Shown: positions 1-10,999, counted from the stretch's first letter. The stretch is 38,453 nt of DNA from JAHHLP01 sp041609895 (GCA_041609895.1 JBFIPX010000009.1:1-38453), one strand, 5' to 3'. Program-made: numbers and translations. Notes: generated by a model from the sequence alone, not told the origin.

Positions 1-237
1 AATCGCGAGGACTCGATATTTGTCGATTCGGGTACCGAGCGCATGATCATCATTCTCGGCGAGGCAAACGGCGGGGTGGCACAGGACCTTTTCGCACGCA
101 TCAAGGACAAGATGCGCGCAGATATCCCCGACCACGCGGAGCAACTGATGAATGCAGTCTCAGCTGTTGTTGTCAGGAACGGAAGTCCGTTCGTCACGGC
201 TTCCGAGTTTCTTTCGTACATCCTCGATGACGACTGA
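1..237 (+). CDS. C-terminal fragment of an unidentified protein, possibly a degenerate GGDEF-like domain
   Basis: The frame is open from the first base and stops with TGA at 235-237, so this is the 3' end of a gene that begins outside the window (78 residues visible). An internal ATG at 43 is unlikely to be the start because the coding pattern continues upstream of it. The visible order is an R-E-D-S-I-F-V strand, a short D-S-G-T-E-R turn, a hydrophobic strand (MIIILGE), an amphipathic helix and a second strand (AVSAVVV). This resembles the second half of a GGDEF-type fold in which the GGDEF turn has been lost. That reading rests on pattern only and is weak. The gene is convergent with bshB1, with 18 bases between the stops. 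No function is claimed. Confidence 0.5.
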   Translation, partial: NREDSIFVDSGTERMIIILGEANGGVAQDLFARIKDKMRADIPDHAEQLMNAVSAVVVRNGSPFVTASEFLSYILDDD

Positions 238-255
238 CACGTTACCCGCGGCGAC

Positions 256-1023
256 TCATTTGTGGGCACGCCGTCGAGCGAGAGCGGTCATAAGGTCTGT
301 AACGCCGACCGGGCCGTTGCGGTATAGAAGGCCCTCACCGAAGCTCGCTCCGATCGGATAACCCAGGGACCGGGCCCTTGCTTCAATCCACTTGAGAAAG
401 GCGTCGGTCGAAACAAACGTCTCAGGTTCGCCCTCTTCGGCAACGTACTCCAGATTAAAGAACTGACTGCCGTACGCGCGAATCGCATCCATGCGTGCAT
501 CCCAGACATCCGAAACATCTACGACAAACGTGGGCTCAAAAGGGAGGGCCTGCATGTAGTGAAGAATATGGTCAGGCCTGAATGGATCCTGCTTCGCTCC
601 GTCGGCATCTCGCGTTTCGATCTTTCCGAGGCCGGAATAGAAAGCTGCACTTGTGACGAGCTCGGTTGCCGCCGCGTGATCGGGGTGACGGCACACCGGC
701 GATCCGACCAGTATAATCCCGGGGCGAGAAGCCCGGATGGCTCGGATCACCCTTCTACGATTCTCGACGTTGTTCTCAATATTGCCATCTGGTATTCCCA
801 GGTTCAATCGTGACGCGATCGACATCACACGCGAAGCTTCCTCCGCTTCTTTCTGACGCAGCGGGGCGGAACCTCGTGAACCGAGCTCTCCTCGCGTCAG
901 ATCAACAATGCCAACAGCATAGCCCGATTGAGTAAGCGTGCAGACAGTGCCGCCGCACCAAAGTTCAACGTCGTCCGGATGCGCACCGAATGCAAGAACG
1001 TCAACGGCGGTTGGCTCGGTCAT
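256..1023 (-). CDS. bshB1: Bacillithiol biosynthesis deacetylase BshB1
   Basis: This LmbE/PIG-L family zinc deacetylase would remove the acetyl group from N-acetylglucosaminyl-malate, the second step of bacillithiol synthesis, in the cytoplasm. The 255-residue protein has the family signature AHPDDVE at residues 14-20 (His15 and Asp18 as zinc ligands, Asp17 as likely base). A second motif, RHPDH, lies at 112-116 and supplies the third ligand and catalytic histidine. Length matches the family. The ATG lies 8 bases after the leuS stop, so the two are probably cotranscribed. A bshC gene lies 4 kb upstream on the same strand, which supports the bacillithiol assignment over another LmbE deacetylase. 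bshA is not in the window. Mycothiol-type or S-conjugate amidase relatives are the main alternatives. Confidence 0.88.
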   Translation of the reverse strand: MTEPTAVDVLAFGAHPDDVELWCGGTVCTLTQSGYAVGIVDLTRGELGSRGSAPLRQKEAEEASRVMSIASRLNLGIPDGNIENNVENRRRVIRAIRASRPGIILVGSPVCRHPDHAAATELVTSAAFYSGLGKIETRDADGAKQDPFRPDHILHYMQALPFEPTFVVDVSDVWDARMDAIRAYGSQFFNLEYVAEEGEPETFVSTDAFLKWIEARARSLGYPIGASFGEGLLYRNGPVGVTDLMTALARRRAHK

Positions 1024-1031
1024 CGGGCATT

Positions 1032-3818
<2,787 letters not shown>

Positions 3819-3978
3819 CGTGATGCTAGCCGCGCTGAAGGATGAAGGGTCAATCACTCAGAACCCGTCGCTCGGGAACCGGGTTACTACTTAGTTTGCG
3901 ATCGAAAAATACAACTGGCACTTTGAAGTTCAGGTTGAGATGATCCGCTATCGCTAATCGGGTTCTGTGGCAGCACGT

Positions 3979-4398
3979 ATGACTGACGTCGATTCCATAC
4001 TCAGTAACGCCAAGACGATCGCCGTCGTGGGCCTGTCCCCTCGGCCGACCCGTACGAGTCACAAAATCGCGCGTTATCTCCGGCAGGTCGGCTACCGGAT
4101 CATCCCTGTAAATCCATTTCACGAAGAGATTCTCGGCGAAAGATGTTACCCCTCGCTTGATGTCATTCCTGACCACGAGATAATAGACATCGTGGACATT
4201 TTCCGGCGCCCCCAGCACACCGTCGAGGTCGTGCAGGACGCGATCACACGAAAGGAACGGACGGGCCGCAGCCCCGTCATCTGGACGCAGATCGGTGTAT
4301 CCTCCCAGGAGGCGGAGACACTCGCAACAACCAACGGCTTCGAGTATGTTCGGAATCGGTGCACGCTTGTCGTACACAGCAATCTGAATCCATCCTGA
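3979..4398 (+). CDS. CoA-binding (YccU-like) Rossmann protein
   Basis: A small cytoplasmic CoA_binding_2 family protein of 139 residues with no established enzymatic role. The N-terminal segment AKTIAVVGLSPRPTRTSHK has the family's Rossmann turn and Ser-Pro loop. PVNPFHEEILGERCYPSL follows, then the D-I-V-D-I-F-R-R-P strand and the V-I-W-T-Q-I-G-V segment near residues 100-110. The end, N-R-C-T-L-V-V-H, matches the usual D/N-R-C-x-x-x-E/V-H ending. A GTG at 3967 would add four residues; the ATG at 3979 is the simpler start. It is the only plus-strand gene inside a long minus-strand block. It is divergent from leuS and convergent with the HD gene (34 bases between stops). Confidence 0.85.
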   Translation: MTDVDSILSNAKTIAVVGLSPRPTRTSHKIARYLRQVGYRIIPVNPFHEEILGERCYPSLDVIPDHEIIDIVDIFRRPQHTVEVVQDAITRKERTGRSPVIWTQIGVSSQEAETLATTNGFEYVRNRCTLVVHSNLNPS

Positions 4399-4432
4399 CC
4401 GCGCAAGGGCTTGCCGAAGACCGGCCGCAACG

Positions 4433-5119
4433 CTACGACGTGACAAGATTCCGAAAGCGCCTGAGTTCATTCTCCAGACTGTTCCGAATCGGCGTCAACC
4501 GCTCGTCCTCGTGTTGCCGGGAGATCATGATCACTTCCTCAAAAAACCAGTCCTGCTCCTGTGGCCCCGCACCGAGGCCCTTCCTGTTTTCGCCATCCTC
4601 GAAAACATCCACTCCCCGGTCCAGACTCTCGTTGATTGACCAGAGATTGTGAAGCTTGTCTGCGAGGCTTATCGCAATGGCTTCGGCCGGCGCCTCACGC
4701 AGACCTTTGACGTAATCATCTTTTCTTTCTCGCCACCCCAGGCGATTGCCGACTTCATCGTACTTGCGCTCTGACACGTGTGCGACAAGTTCGGCAACGC
4801 GCGTGCCCATCAAAGCTTCCAGGTTTTCGAAACTCATGTGATCACCCCAGAAGTTCCGATCTTCGAGTACATCATGAAGCAGTCCGGCGGCTACTGCCTC
4901 GTCAGTCCAGCCGGCTCGCTGGAGAGTAAATGCGACCGCAGTTACGTGTGCGATAACGGGGACCGGAAGGTGCTCATCCGTCGGGACGACGAAAGCCGGG
5001 TTCCGCCATCGCCCTTTTCGGTAGGTGCGATCATGCCATTGCGCCGACACCTCGAGGGCGTGTTCAATAAGACTCGAAAACACTTGACGGCTGCCGTCGG
5101 CGTCTGGCTGTGTGCTCAT
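4433..5119 (-). CDS. HD-domain phosphohydrolase, small alarmone hydrolase-like (RelA/SpoT hydrolase half)
   Basis: A stand-alone HD-domain protein of 228 residues. Numbered from the ATG at 5119 it shows His58, His82-Asp83 (in LLHDVLED), Glu86-Asp87, and Asp154 with Asn158 in LADKLHNL. This is the metal- and substrate-binding set of the (p)ppGpp 3'-hydrolase domain of Rel/SpoT proteins, and the His58 to His82 spacing of 24 residues fits as well. No synthetase, TGS or ACT domain is present, so it belongs with small alarmone hydrolases or MESH1-like proteins. A general HD nucleotide hydrolase cannot be excluded. The start follows the bshC TGA after one base, so translational coupling is likely. 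An in-frame extension to 5206 would overlap bshC and is not family-like. Confidence 0.75.
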   Translation of the reverse strand: MSTQPDADGSRQVFSSLIEHALEVSAQWHDRTYRKGRWRNPAFVVPTDEHLPVPVIAHVTAVAFTLQRAGWTDEAVAAGLLHDVLEDRNFWGDHMSFENLEALMGTRVAELVAHVSERKYDEVGNRLGWRERKDDYVKGLREAPAEAIAISLADKLHNLWSINESLDRGVDVFEDGENRKGLGAGPQEQDWFFEEVIMISRQHEDERLTPIRNSLENELRRFRNLVTS

Positions 5120-5120
5120 G

Positions 5121-6785
5121 TCAAGCAGACTGGATGTCGATGATCTGGTGCGCGCGGAGGTCGAGCGAAATATCTTCTTGAAGTTCGCCCAGAAACCCCG
5201 GACCATACTTATTCAGGAAATAGATTACCGAAAGACTGCGCTCCTGGGGTTTTCCATACGGGAATAGATTGGTTTGCAAGCGCAGGAGGCGATCCCGGTC
5301 CTCATCGTGCCGCCGTTTTTCTGCTTTCAGGACCTTCTCTTCAAGCCGCTTCCATTCTTTGACGAGGGCCGCGCGCGTCGCCTCGACCGATTTCGACATC
5401 GACCCATCAACGGATGTGGCGACCGACTTGATCGCGTTGACTCCTTCGTGCAAATGACGCCCGGCCTTTTCAAACTCAGAGTCCAGATCCACATCCATCT
5501 GGTCCAGTACGACCTTTCGGAAAAGGTCGTTCGCGTTCCTACCAGCCTCAGGAACGTCCAGCCCATATTGATCCAGAAGCTTCCGGACTTTCGATTCCAC
5601 GATGGTGACGCTGGCTCGAGGATAGATGGCTGGCATGGGCAATCCATACCACTCATAGGCCGGTTTCAGTTGAGCGAAGTAAGCAATCTCGCCCGGCCCG
5701 CCAACGTAAGCGACCGTTGGCAGGATGCGGTCCTGGAGGATGGGTCGTAACACCACGTTGGGACTGATGCAGCAGGGATCCTTTTCGATCAATGCCACGA
5801 GTTCATCCTTACTGAACGAAGTTGGCTGACCTCTTACCGAAAAGTGATCTTCTTCCACCATGTCGATGGCAAACCGCCCGTGCTCATTAATCAAGAAGAG
5901 GTTTGTCGGGCTGACTGTCAGCTGCGCGTGGTATTCGCCTTCGAGTTCGCTCGAGACCGAAAGAATCGAGTCCACCAAAGCCTGCGATCCGTCGACCTCT
6001 TGAAGGAATAGCGGCACCGCCGTCGACTTGAACCGGCGATCGTCGGGGGAAATAAAGATCAGGCCATCTTCGGGAAAGAGGCTCTTGATCAGACGGGCAA
6101 AGGCGGTTCGCATAGATACGCCCGGCCGGTAGGCGTCCCGAATTCCCTTCATGAGTTCGGACTTGAAGTCGGTCGGCGGAAGAAGATCGTCAAGCTGATC
6201 AAGTAGGCTAACAATCGAATCGCCGAGCTTGAGCCGCCCAACAGGACCGTGATTCTCACCGTCCTTTGGAGGCGCGATATCATAGGTGAGCGAAATCGTC
6301 TCGTTGCGACTCAGCAGGTGGACCGTCTTAACTTCGTCGAGATCGTGGTCCTCGCCCTCCAGCCAAAATATTGGTACAACGTTCAATCCCGACGATTCAG
6401 CCAACTTCCTTGCTAGAGCGATGGCGGTGGAGGTCTTGTATATCGTGTACAGCGGCCCTCCGAGCATCCCGACTTGCTGCCCTGTTACCACAGCGAGAGA
6501 GTCGTTTTGTCGAAGCCGTTCAATATTCTTTCTGGTGGCGTCATCGAGCCCCCATTCTTCATTTTGCGAGAGCAGCGTTTCCGCGAGCAGGTCGCGGTCG
6601 CGACTGAAACCATTCACTGCTTTCGCCCGAAGCGTGATGTCGTCTATCGTGCGATAGTCGGATGCGTAGAACCTTGAGACTCGGTCAAAGTGTTCGCAGT
6701 AATCCTTGAACAGCCTCGAGAACCCATCCATCGACGAGAATGACTGGCTCGAGTTCGAGAGTTCGATTGCGGCGACTGATTGCAT
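5121..6785 (-). CDS. bshC: Bacillithiol biosynthesis cysteine-adding enzyme BshC
   Basis: Putative cysteine ligase that completes bacillithiol by adding cysteine to glucosaminyl-malate; cytoplasmic, 554 residues. Family hallmarks visible are VVTGQQVGMLGGPLYTIYK, an F-W-L-E-G-E-D-H-D segment, the Y-P-R-A-S stretch, a long charged coiled coil near residues 440-500, and the ending N-L-F-P-Y-G-K-P-Q-E-R followed by F-L-N-K-Y-G. Length matches the family. The ATG at 6785 is preceded by AGGGAG at 5 bases spacing, a good ribosome site, which decides against the 21-codon upstream extension through the hairpin at 6807-6857. Downstream it is joined to the HD gene (one base apart); bshB1 lies further along the same strand. 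BshC catalysis is inferred from genetics in Firmicutes. Confidence 0.93.
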   Translation of the reverse strand: MQSVAAIELSNSSQSFSSMDGFSRLFKDYCEHFDRVSRFYASDYRTIDDITLRAKAVNGFSRDRDLLAETLLSQNEEWGLDDATRKNIERLRQNDSLAVVTGQQVGMLGGPLYTIYKTSTAIALARKLAESSGLNVVPIFWLEGEDHDLDEVKTVHLLSRNETISLTYDIAPPKDGENHGPVGRLKLGDSIVSLLDQLDDLLPPTDFKSELMKGIRDAYRPGVSMRTAFARLIKSLFPEDGLIFISPDDRRFKSTAVPLFLQEVDGSQALVDSILSVSSELEGEYHAQLTVSPTNLFLINEHGRFAIDMVEEDHFSVRGQPTSFSKDELVALIEKDPCCISPNVVLRPILQDRILPTVAYVGGPGEIAYFAQLKPAYEWYGLPMPAIYPRASVTIVESKVRKLLDQYGLDVPEAGRNANDLFRKVVLDQMDVDLDSEFEKAGRHLHEGVNAIKSVATSVDGSMSKSVEATRAALVKEWKRLEEKVLKAEKRRHDEDRDRLLRLQTNLFPYGKPQERSLSVIYFLNKYGPGFLGELQEDISLDLRAHQIIDIQSA

Positions 6786-6806
6786 ATGGTCTCCCTGAAA
6801 ACAGCA

Positions 6807-6857
6807 GAGGCGAGGCTGCCGGCATGTGCCTTGCGGCGTTTCCGGCAAACTCGCCTC
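6807..6857 (-). terminator. Stem-loop between the DUF151 gene and bshC (possible attenuator or weak terminator)
   Basis: GAGGCGAG (6807-6814) and CTCGCCTC (6850-6857) are perfect 8-base complements. Inside them TGCCGG and CCGGCA form a second 6-bp stem. Read on the minus strand, the hairpin lies 23 bases after the DUF151 stop and 21 bases before the bshC start. It is followed by TGCTGTTTT and then by the bshC ribosome site. The U-run is short and begins four bases after the stem, so full termination is uncertain. Attenuation or mRNA processing between the two genes is equally possible. Confidence 0.5.
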
Positions 6858-6880
6858 GAGCGCGTGTGAACAGCAGGTAG

Positions 6881-7462
6881 CTAGTTCAATTCGTTCTTGT
6901 ACTTCTCGATGTCGTCGCGCAATTTCGCCGCTCGCTCGTAATCCTCCTCGCTGATTGCCTTGTCCAGCTGTTCTTCGAGCCTTTCGAGCTGAGAGGTCGG
7001 GGCTGAGGGCTCGTCCTCTTCAACGGGTTCGCCGGAGATTGCTACGCCTTCTTCGTCCGACGGAATTCCTGCTTCCTCGAGTACATCGGGCGCCACGTAG
7101 ATCGGGGCGTCGACCCGCACTGCAAGTGCTACGGCATCGCTGGGGCGAGAGTCGAGTTGATCCTCATCACCCTCATGGATATATCTGATCTTCGCGAAGA
7201 ACGTCCCTTCGCGCAGTTCGTCGATCACCACATCAAGCACTTCTGCTCCCACGGACTCAAACAGGTCGCGAAGGAGGTCGTGCGTCATTGGTCGCGGCGG
7301 CTGGATTTTCTCGAGTTCGAGGGCTATTGCCTGTGCTTCAAAGGCGCCTATGATGATCGGAAGTCGCCGGTTGCCGTCAACCTCTCCGAGTACGAGCGCG
7401 TACGCTCCGCCACTGGACGGGCTGGTCGAGAGGCCGATAATGTCGACTTGAATGAAATCCAT
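6881..7462 (-). CDS. Bifunctional nuclease (DUF151) with C-terminal UVR motif
   Basis: 193-residue cytoplasmic protein. Residues 1 to about 130 form a BFN/DUF151 domain (opening V-D-I-I-G-L-S; R-L-P-I-I-I-G-A-F-E-A near 32-42; S-R-P-S-D-A-V-A-L-A-V-R near 105-117), a family with reported RNase/DNase activity. An acidic linker follows. The last ~35 residues are a UvrB/UvrC-like UVR coiled-coil motif (L-D-K-A-I-S-E-E-D-Y-E-R-A-A-K-L-R-D), normally a protein-contact element. This two-part layout is common in Bacteroidota and relatives. The ATG at 7462 is preceded by AAGAAGG. hisC lies 53 bases upstream on the same strand. The cellular role of the family is poorly known. Confidence 0.88.
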   Translation of the reverse strand: MDFIQVDIIGLSTSPSSGGAYALVLGEVDGNRRLPIIIGAFEAQAIALELEKIQPPRPMTHDLLRDLFESVGAEVLDVVIDELREGTFFAKIRYIHEGDEDQLDSRPSDAVALAVRVDAPIYVAPDVLEEAGIPSDEEGVAISGEPVEEDEPSAPTSQLERLEEQLDKAISEEDYERAAKLRDDIEKYKNELN

Positions 7463-7515
7463 TAACCTTCTTGCTGCGGTTTTGGCGGGACGCGGAGATG
7501 GACGTTACAGCGCGA

Positions 7516-8619
7516 TCAATGATCCAAGATATCTGTTAACGCATCCAAAAATGCCTTGTTCTCAGCTCTTGTGCCTGCACAAACCCTAACATAATCGCGA
7601 AGTTCAGCGTATCCGCTCATGTCCCGAATGAGGACACCATGCCCCGCCATCGTTTCAACAAAATCGGCGGGACGCGTCGGCGCTTTAAAAAGTACGAAGT
7701 TGGCCCTGGACGGTACAGGTTCCAATTTATATCGGTTCAACGCATTGAACAGTTCGCTCACCGTTCGCTGCATCTCTCGGACGCGACTTTGGATCAATGC
7801 CGGTTCCTTGAGAAGACGAAGGGCAGATCGCTTCGCGAGCTCGCCGATCATGAACGGCAACCGGGCTTTCTTCAATTCCGAGATAACGGCAGGCCGACCC
7901 ACAAGATAACCGATACGTAGTCCGGCAAGACCGAAGCCCTTGGAGAGGGTTCGCATAATAAGTACGTTCGGATACTCCTTCATTAAGGAAATCGCGTCCG
8001 GCTGATCGCTGAACTCCACGTATGCTTCATCCACGAGAACAAAGCCCCGAGCAGTCCCGACAAGCCGCCGCAAGTCCGCGTGCTCGACCTCCAGCCCCGT
8101 GGGATTGTTGGGAGTGGCGATAACCGTAAGGTCCGGATCGAGTTGGTCAGCCGTCGATATGATCCGGTCCATGTCAAAGGAGAGGTCTTCCAGACAGGTG
8201 ACCTCCGTCAGTTGACCACCGAATAACCTGACAACGCTTCGAAACAGGGCGAAGAGGGGGCTGGGCAAAAGGACTTTACCGCCCGGCATAAGTGCCACAC
8301 CCAACGTATGCGTTAATTCGTTCGACCCGTTTCCAACCAGGATGCTTTCCTGACGCACTCCAAGCGACTCCGCGAGCGCCATTTCGAGATCTGCTGGCTG
8401 ATCGTCGGGGTATCGGTTGAACGGAACGGAGACCATTTCCGCGAGGACTTCCTCCTTCAGAGATTCCGGTAGGTCGTACGGGCTCTCGTTCTGATTCAGC
8501 TTGGCCGCGATGCCGGGATACGATCGGACGCGGTATTGCTTTTCAGACCTGACGGCCGGGCGAATTCTCTCGAGGATACTTGACTCCGTGAGCATTTCAG
8601 TGTCGGTGGGCTCTGTCAC
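7516..8619 (-). CDS. hisC: Histidinol-phosphate aminotransferase-like PLP enzyme (HisC family)
   Basis: Fold-type I aminotransferase that converts imidazole-acetol phosphate and glutamate to histidinol phosphate in histidine synthesis. Visible PLP residues are N-N-P-T-G at 171-175, Asp197 in V-D-E-A-Y, the Schiff-base lysine Lys227 in T-L-S-K-G-F-G-L-A-G-L-R-I-G-Y, and Arg235. The N-terminus (L-N-Q-N-E-S-P-Y) and the 367-residue length fit HisC. The frame starts at GTG 8619; an ATG at 8595 would remove eight residues, and neither has a clear ribosome site. No other his genes are nearby, so an aromatic or other HisC-like aminotransferase cannot be ruled out. PUR lies upstream and DUF151 downstream on the same strand. 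Confidence 0.85.
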   Translation of the reverse strand: MTEPTDTEMLTESSILERIRPAVRSEKQYRVRSYPGIAAKLNQNESPYDLPESLKEEVLAEMVSVPFNRYPDDQPADLEMALAESLGVRQESILVGNGSNELTHTLGVALMPGGKVLLPSPLFALFRSVVRLFGGQLTEVTCLEDLSFDMDRIISTADQLDPDLTVIATPNNPTGLEVEHADLRRLVGTARGFVLVDEAYVEFSDQPDAISLMKEYPNVLIMRTLSKGFGLAGLRIGYLVGRPAVISELKKARLPFMIGELAKRSALRLLKEPALIQSRVREMQRTVSELFNALNRYKLEPVPSRANFVLFKAPTRPADFVETMAGHGVLIRDMSGYAELRDYVRVCAGTRAENKAFLDALTDILDH

Positions 8620-8724
8620 GAACCGAAATTAACCACTGCTGCCCTGTGGTGCCCGAGTGCCGATGATTCGTAACGGACTTCCCGGTACCGGCGTCCAGAG
8701 TAGAGATCTGAGATGTATAGAGCG

Positions 8725-9135
8725 TCAGTACTCGCCGTCCCCGTCCGCGAATCGTACGTCCTCTTGAGCGTCCGTCAATTCGGGAAGACCCCGAAAATCG
8801 TAGTCCGGCAAACACTCGGCCTTGATATGGCGAATGACCTCGTGGATGGCAGATACGAACTTGCCAAAATCTTCCTTATACAAGAAGATCTTGTGCTTCT
8901 CGTACCGCCCCTCGTCGAGACGCTTGCTCTCGGTTATAGTGATGAAGAAGTCCTCTCCGGAACGCGTGGACTTGACGTCGAAGAAGTACGTCCGCTTACC
9001 TGCAGGCACGCGCTTGGAAAAGACCTCGTCTCGATACCGATTTCGTTTTCCCGCAGCGTCTCCAGATCCGCGCTCCGCCCTGCCGGGTGCCTCGTCAGAT
9101 GAGTGCTCGTCGCCCCGATCTATTTCTTGATCCAT
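8725..9135 (-). CDS. PUR-domain nucleic-acid-binding protein (DUF3276)
   Basis: 136-residue cytoplasmic protein. An acidic, low-complexity N-terminus of about 35 residues precedes a PUR repeat: K-R-T-Y-F-F-D-V-K, then G-E-D-F-F-I-T-I-T-E-S-K-R, then H-K-I-F-L-Y-K-E-D-F-G-K-F, then a helix (A-I-H-E-V-I-R-H-I-K). The C-terminus is acidic. DUF3276 proteins occur in Bacteroidota and spirochaetes; PUR domains bind single-stranded or duplex DNA and RNA, and the Borrelia homologue is a regulator. The ATG at 9135 is chosen over a TTG at 9156; a G-rich stretch (GGGGG) lies just before it. It is a strong lineage marker here. The specific target is unknown. Confidence 0.85.
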   Translation of the reverse strand: MDQEIDRGDEHSSDEAPGRAERGSGDAAGKRNRYRDEVFSKRVPAGKRTYFFDVKSTRSGEDFFITITESKRLDEGRYEKHKIFLYKEDFGKFVSAIHEVIRHIKAECLPDYDFRGLPELTDAQEDVRFADGDGEY

Positions 9136-9247
9136 CAAACCCCCGGCGCTCTCCAAGATCTATTGCGCGGCCATCAATAAACTGGAATATGAATTTGTCG
9201 CGTAATATGCGAAGCGGCTGATGAAAATACAATTGACGCAGCTGCGC

Positions 9248-10999
9248 TTACGGCGTCTTGGCAACGCGAAAACGCGCTAGCGGCATTTGTTGCAGCGTCT
9301 TCGGGTGAAGAACTTCGTTTCGTAGTACGCGATCCAGCTCCAGCCGCCATACGCGGCTTACCCTTCCCAGTCGAGCTGACGCGATTGCCATTCCGCCTTT
9401 ATCGCCGCGGGCAATGTGGCAAAGGGCAAGGTGGAAGATAGCTGGGGCGTAGTCAGGATCATGTGAAACGACTTCCCTGAACAGTTGGGAGGCCTCCTCG
9501 TACCTGTGAAGTCTCATCAACGTCCGGGCGAGTCCATACTTCGCCAGGTTCCGATACGGTTCGGCGAGGATCGTCCGTTGGAAGTAGTGTGCTGCCTGCT
9601 CGAGTCGGCCTTCTCGGAAACGTTCGACACCAAGCAGATAGGCCGCGGGGAAGTACTCCTCGAACAAGTCGAGTACGTTTGCGAAGGAGCTGTCAGCGGC
9701 ATGTGGTGTGCCGAGCATTCGATAGAGAATACCCCGAAAGAAATGCAGCCCGGGATCGGAATTCCTGGTAGCGAGCGAGTTCTCAAATGCGTCCAGCTCT
9801 GCTCTCAAGGACGTGCCAAAGCGCTCGCCGCGACCGATCATCGCAAGCAGTCGGAAGGCCTGATCGTACGGTCTCGATCTGAAGTTACCGTCAGCAAACA
9901 TGGACCGAAGAGAGCGTGGGCCGAGTGCCGAGTTGACAAGCCCAAGTGCAGGTCGCGGATCGTTCGCTATGCAGACGGTCTCTTCCAACACATCCGGACG
10001 CGAATCGACCATGGTGCCCAGGGTAACAACGCCAACGACTTCACCATGAGAATTCAGAAGCGGACCGCCGCTATCACCCGGGCCGACTGCGTTGCTGGTC
10101 ACCCACGCACGATCATAGCCAAGCCGCGCGCCATCAAATCGGACTCCTGCCGTGCTGCGGCGCAAACCGCCCGGCCAGCCATACGTAAAGACGGCGCGAC
10201 CTATGTCAACGGCCTCCACGGACCCGGTACCCATGGACTGCAATGAGAGCGGTACTATCCCTTCGTCCTCAGCTACACCGGGTTCGACGTAAAGCACGGC
10301 GACATCCCGAACCGGATCGACACTCCACACCCGATCAGTCTTCAGACGGCGGCCGCTCGGAAGCGTGACAAAGACCTTTCGGGCATCGACCACGACGTGG
10401 TAACTGGTTACCAACGCCTCGTCGGAGACAAAGAACGCCGTGCCGGTCCGCTTTACTTTTTGACGTGAGACGGGGTCAGTCCGCTCGACGAAGATTGGAA
10501 CGATCGCTCGACGGCTTTCATGCAGCTCCGGCGTCGGCTTGTAGATGTATATGGGATCGGCGGCTGCGGAAACTGTCTGGCCATCAAGCACGACCACGTA
10601 GGGCGGAACCTCGATCGAACCCTCTCTCAACGATCGCATTACGAGTCGACGGGACAATCGCGCTACGTTCGCGTCGCGGCCCGAATCGAGAAGCTCAAAA
10701 CTGACTGGCTCGGAGCGAACCACTTCCAGAAACGCGGGCGTATTCGCAAGTCCGCCGGCGCTGAAGGCGTTTTGGAGTTCACTATGAGACGCTTCGCTGA
10801 TTACCTCCGCCAAGAGCTCTACCTCCAGGCTGAAAGTCTCTCCAACGGCAGCCACGTGCCGACTGACGGACGCCAGCATCTCGGCCGAGGTCCCGGCGGG
10901 GTGATCGCGCGTTTGAGCCGTTGCCGCAGTGAGGACGGCAGGAAGTACCAACGACGATATGATCAGGAAGCGTCCGATTCTAACCCGGCAACGAGAAAT
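9248..10999 (-). CDS. Secreted BatD-like / trypsin-like serine protease / TPR protein
   Basis: An exported three-part protein. Numbered from the TTG at 10951: residues ~24-138 form a beta domain like the N-terminal repeat of BatD (A-V-G-E-T-F-S-L-E-V near 35-44, then S-I-E-V-P-P-Y-V-V-V-L-D-G near 112-124). Residues ~150-340 are a trypsin-fold protease with His185 (TSYH), Asp216 (VRDVAVL) and Ser294 (GPGDSGGP), so the triad is complete. Residues ~395-530 hold three or four TPR repeats. No PDZ domain is seen. The frame upstream of the TTG encodes a textbook signal peptide (R-V-R-I-G-R, then F-L-I-I-S-S-L-V-L-P-A-V-L-T-A) with no ATG, GTG or TTG; the start given (ATT, 10999) is a guess, and TTG 10951 is the standard alternative. 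The gene lies downstream of, and slightly upstream-open into, the purine phosphorylase gene. Confidence 0.75.
   Translation of the reverse strand: MSRCRVRIGRFLIISSLVLPAVLTAATAQTRDHPAGTSAEMLASVSRHVAAVGETFSLEVELLAEVISEASHSELQNAFSAGGLANTPAFLEVVRSEPVSFELLDSGRDANVARLSRRLVMRSLREGSIEVPPYVVVLDGQTVSAAADPIYIYKPTPELHESRRAIVPIFVERTDPVSRQKVKRTGTAFFVSDEALVTSYHVVVDARKVFVTLPSGRRLKTDRVWSVDPVRDVAVLYVEPGVAEDEGIVPLSLQSMGTGSVEAVDIGRAVFTYGWPGGLRRSTAGVRFDGARLGYDRAWVTSNAVGPGDSGGPLLNSHGEVVGVVTLGTMVDSRPDVLEETVCIANDPRPALGLVNSALGPRSLRSMFADGNFRSRPYDQAFRLLAMIGRGERFGTSLRAELDAFENSLATRNSDPGLHFFRGILYRMLGTPHAADSSFANVLDLFEEYFPAAYLLGVERFREGRLEQAAHYFQRTILAEPYRNLAKYGLARTLMRLHRYEEASQLFREVVSHDPDYAPAIFHLALCHIARGDKGGMAIASARLGRVSRVWRLELDRVLRNEVLHPKTLQQMPLARFRVAKTP

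Noticed and set aside
3858..3966. Short dyad (AACCCG/CGGGTT) in the leuS/CoA-binding divergent gap
   Set aside because: Six-base arms with mismatched interior; no promoter boxes fit it.
3850..4470. 206-residue minus-strand open frame covering the CoA-binding gene
   Set aside because: The plus-strand frame carries the full CoA_binding_2 pattern; this one does not resemble any family.
9485..10246. 253-residue plus-strand open frame opposite the protease gene
   Set aside because: Shadow of a real gene on the minus strand with an intact catalytic triad; no domain of its own.
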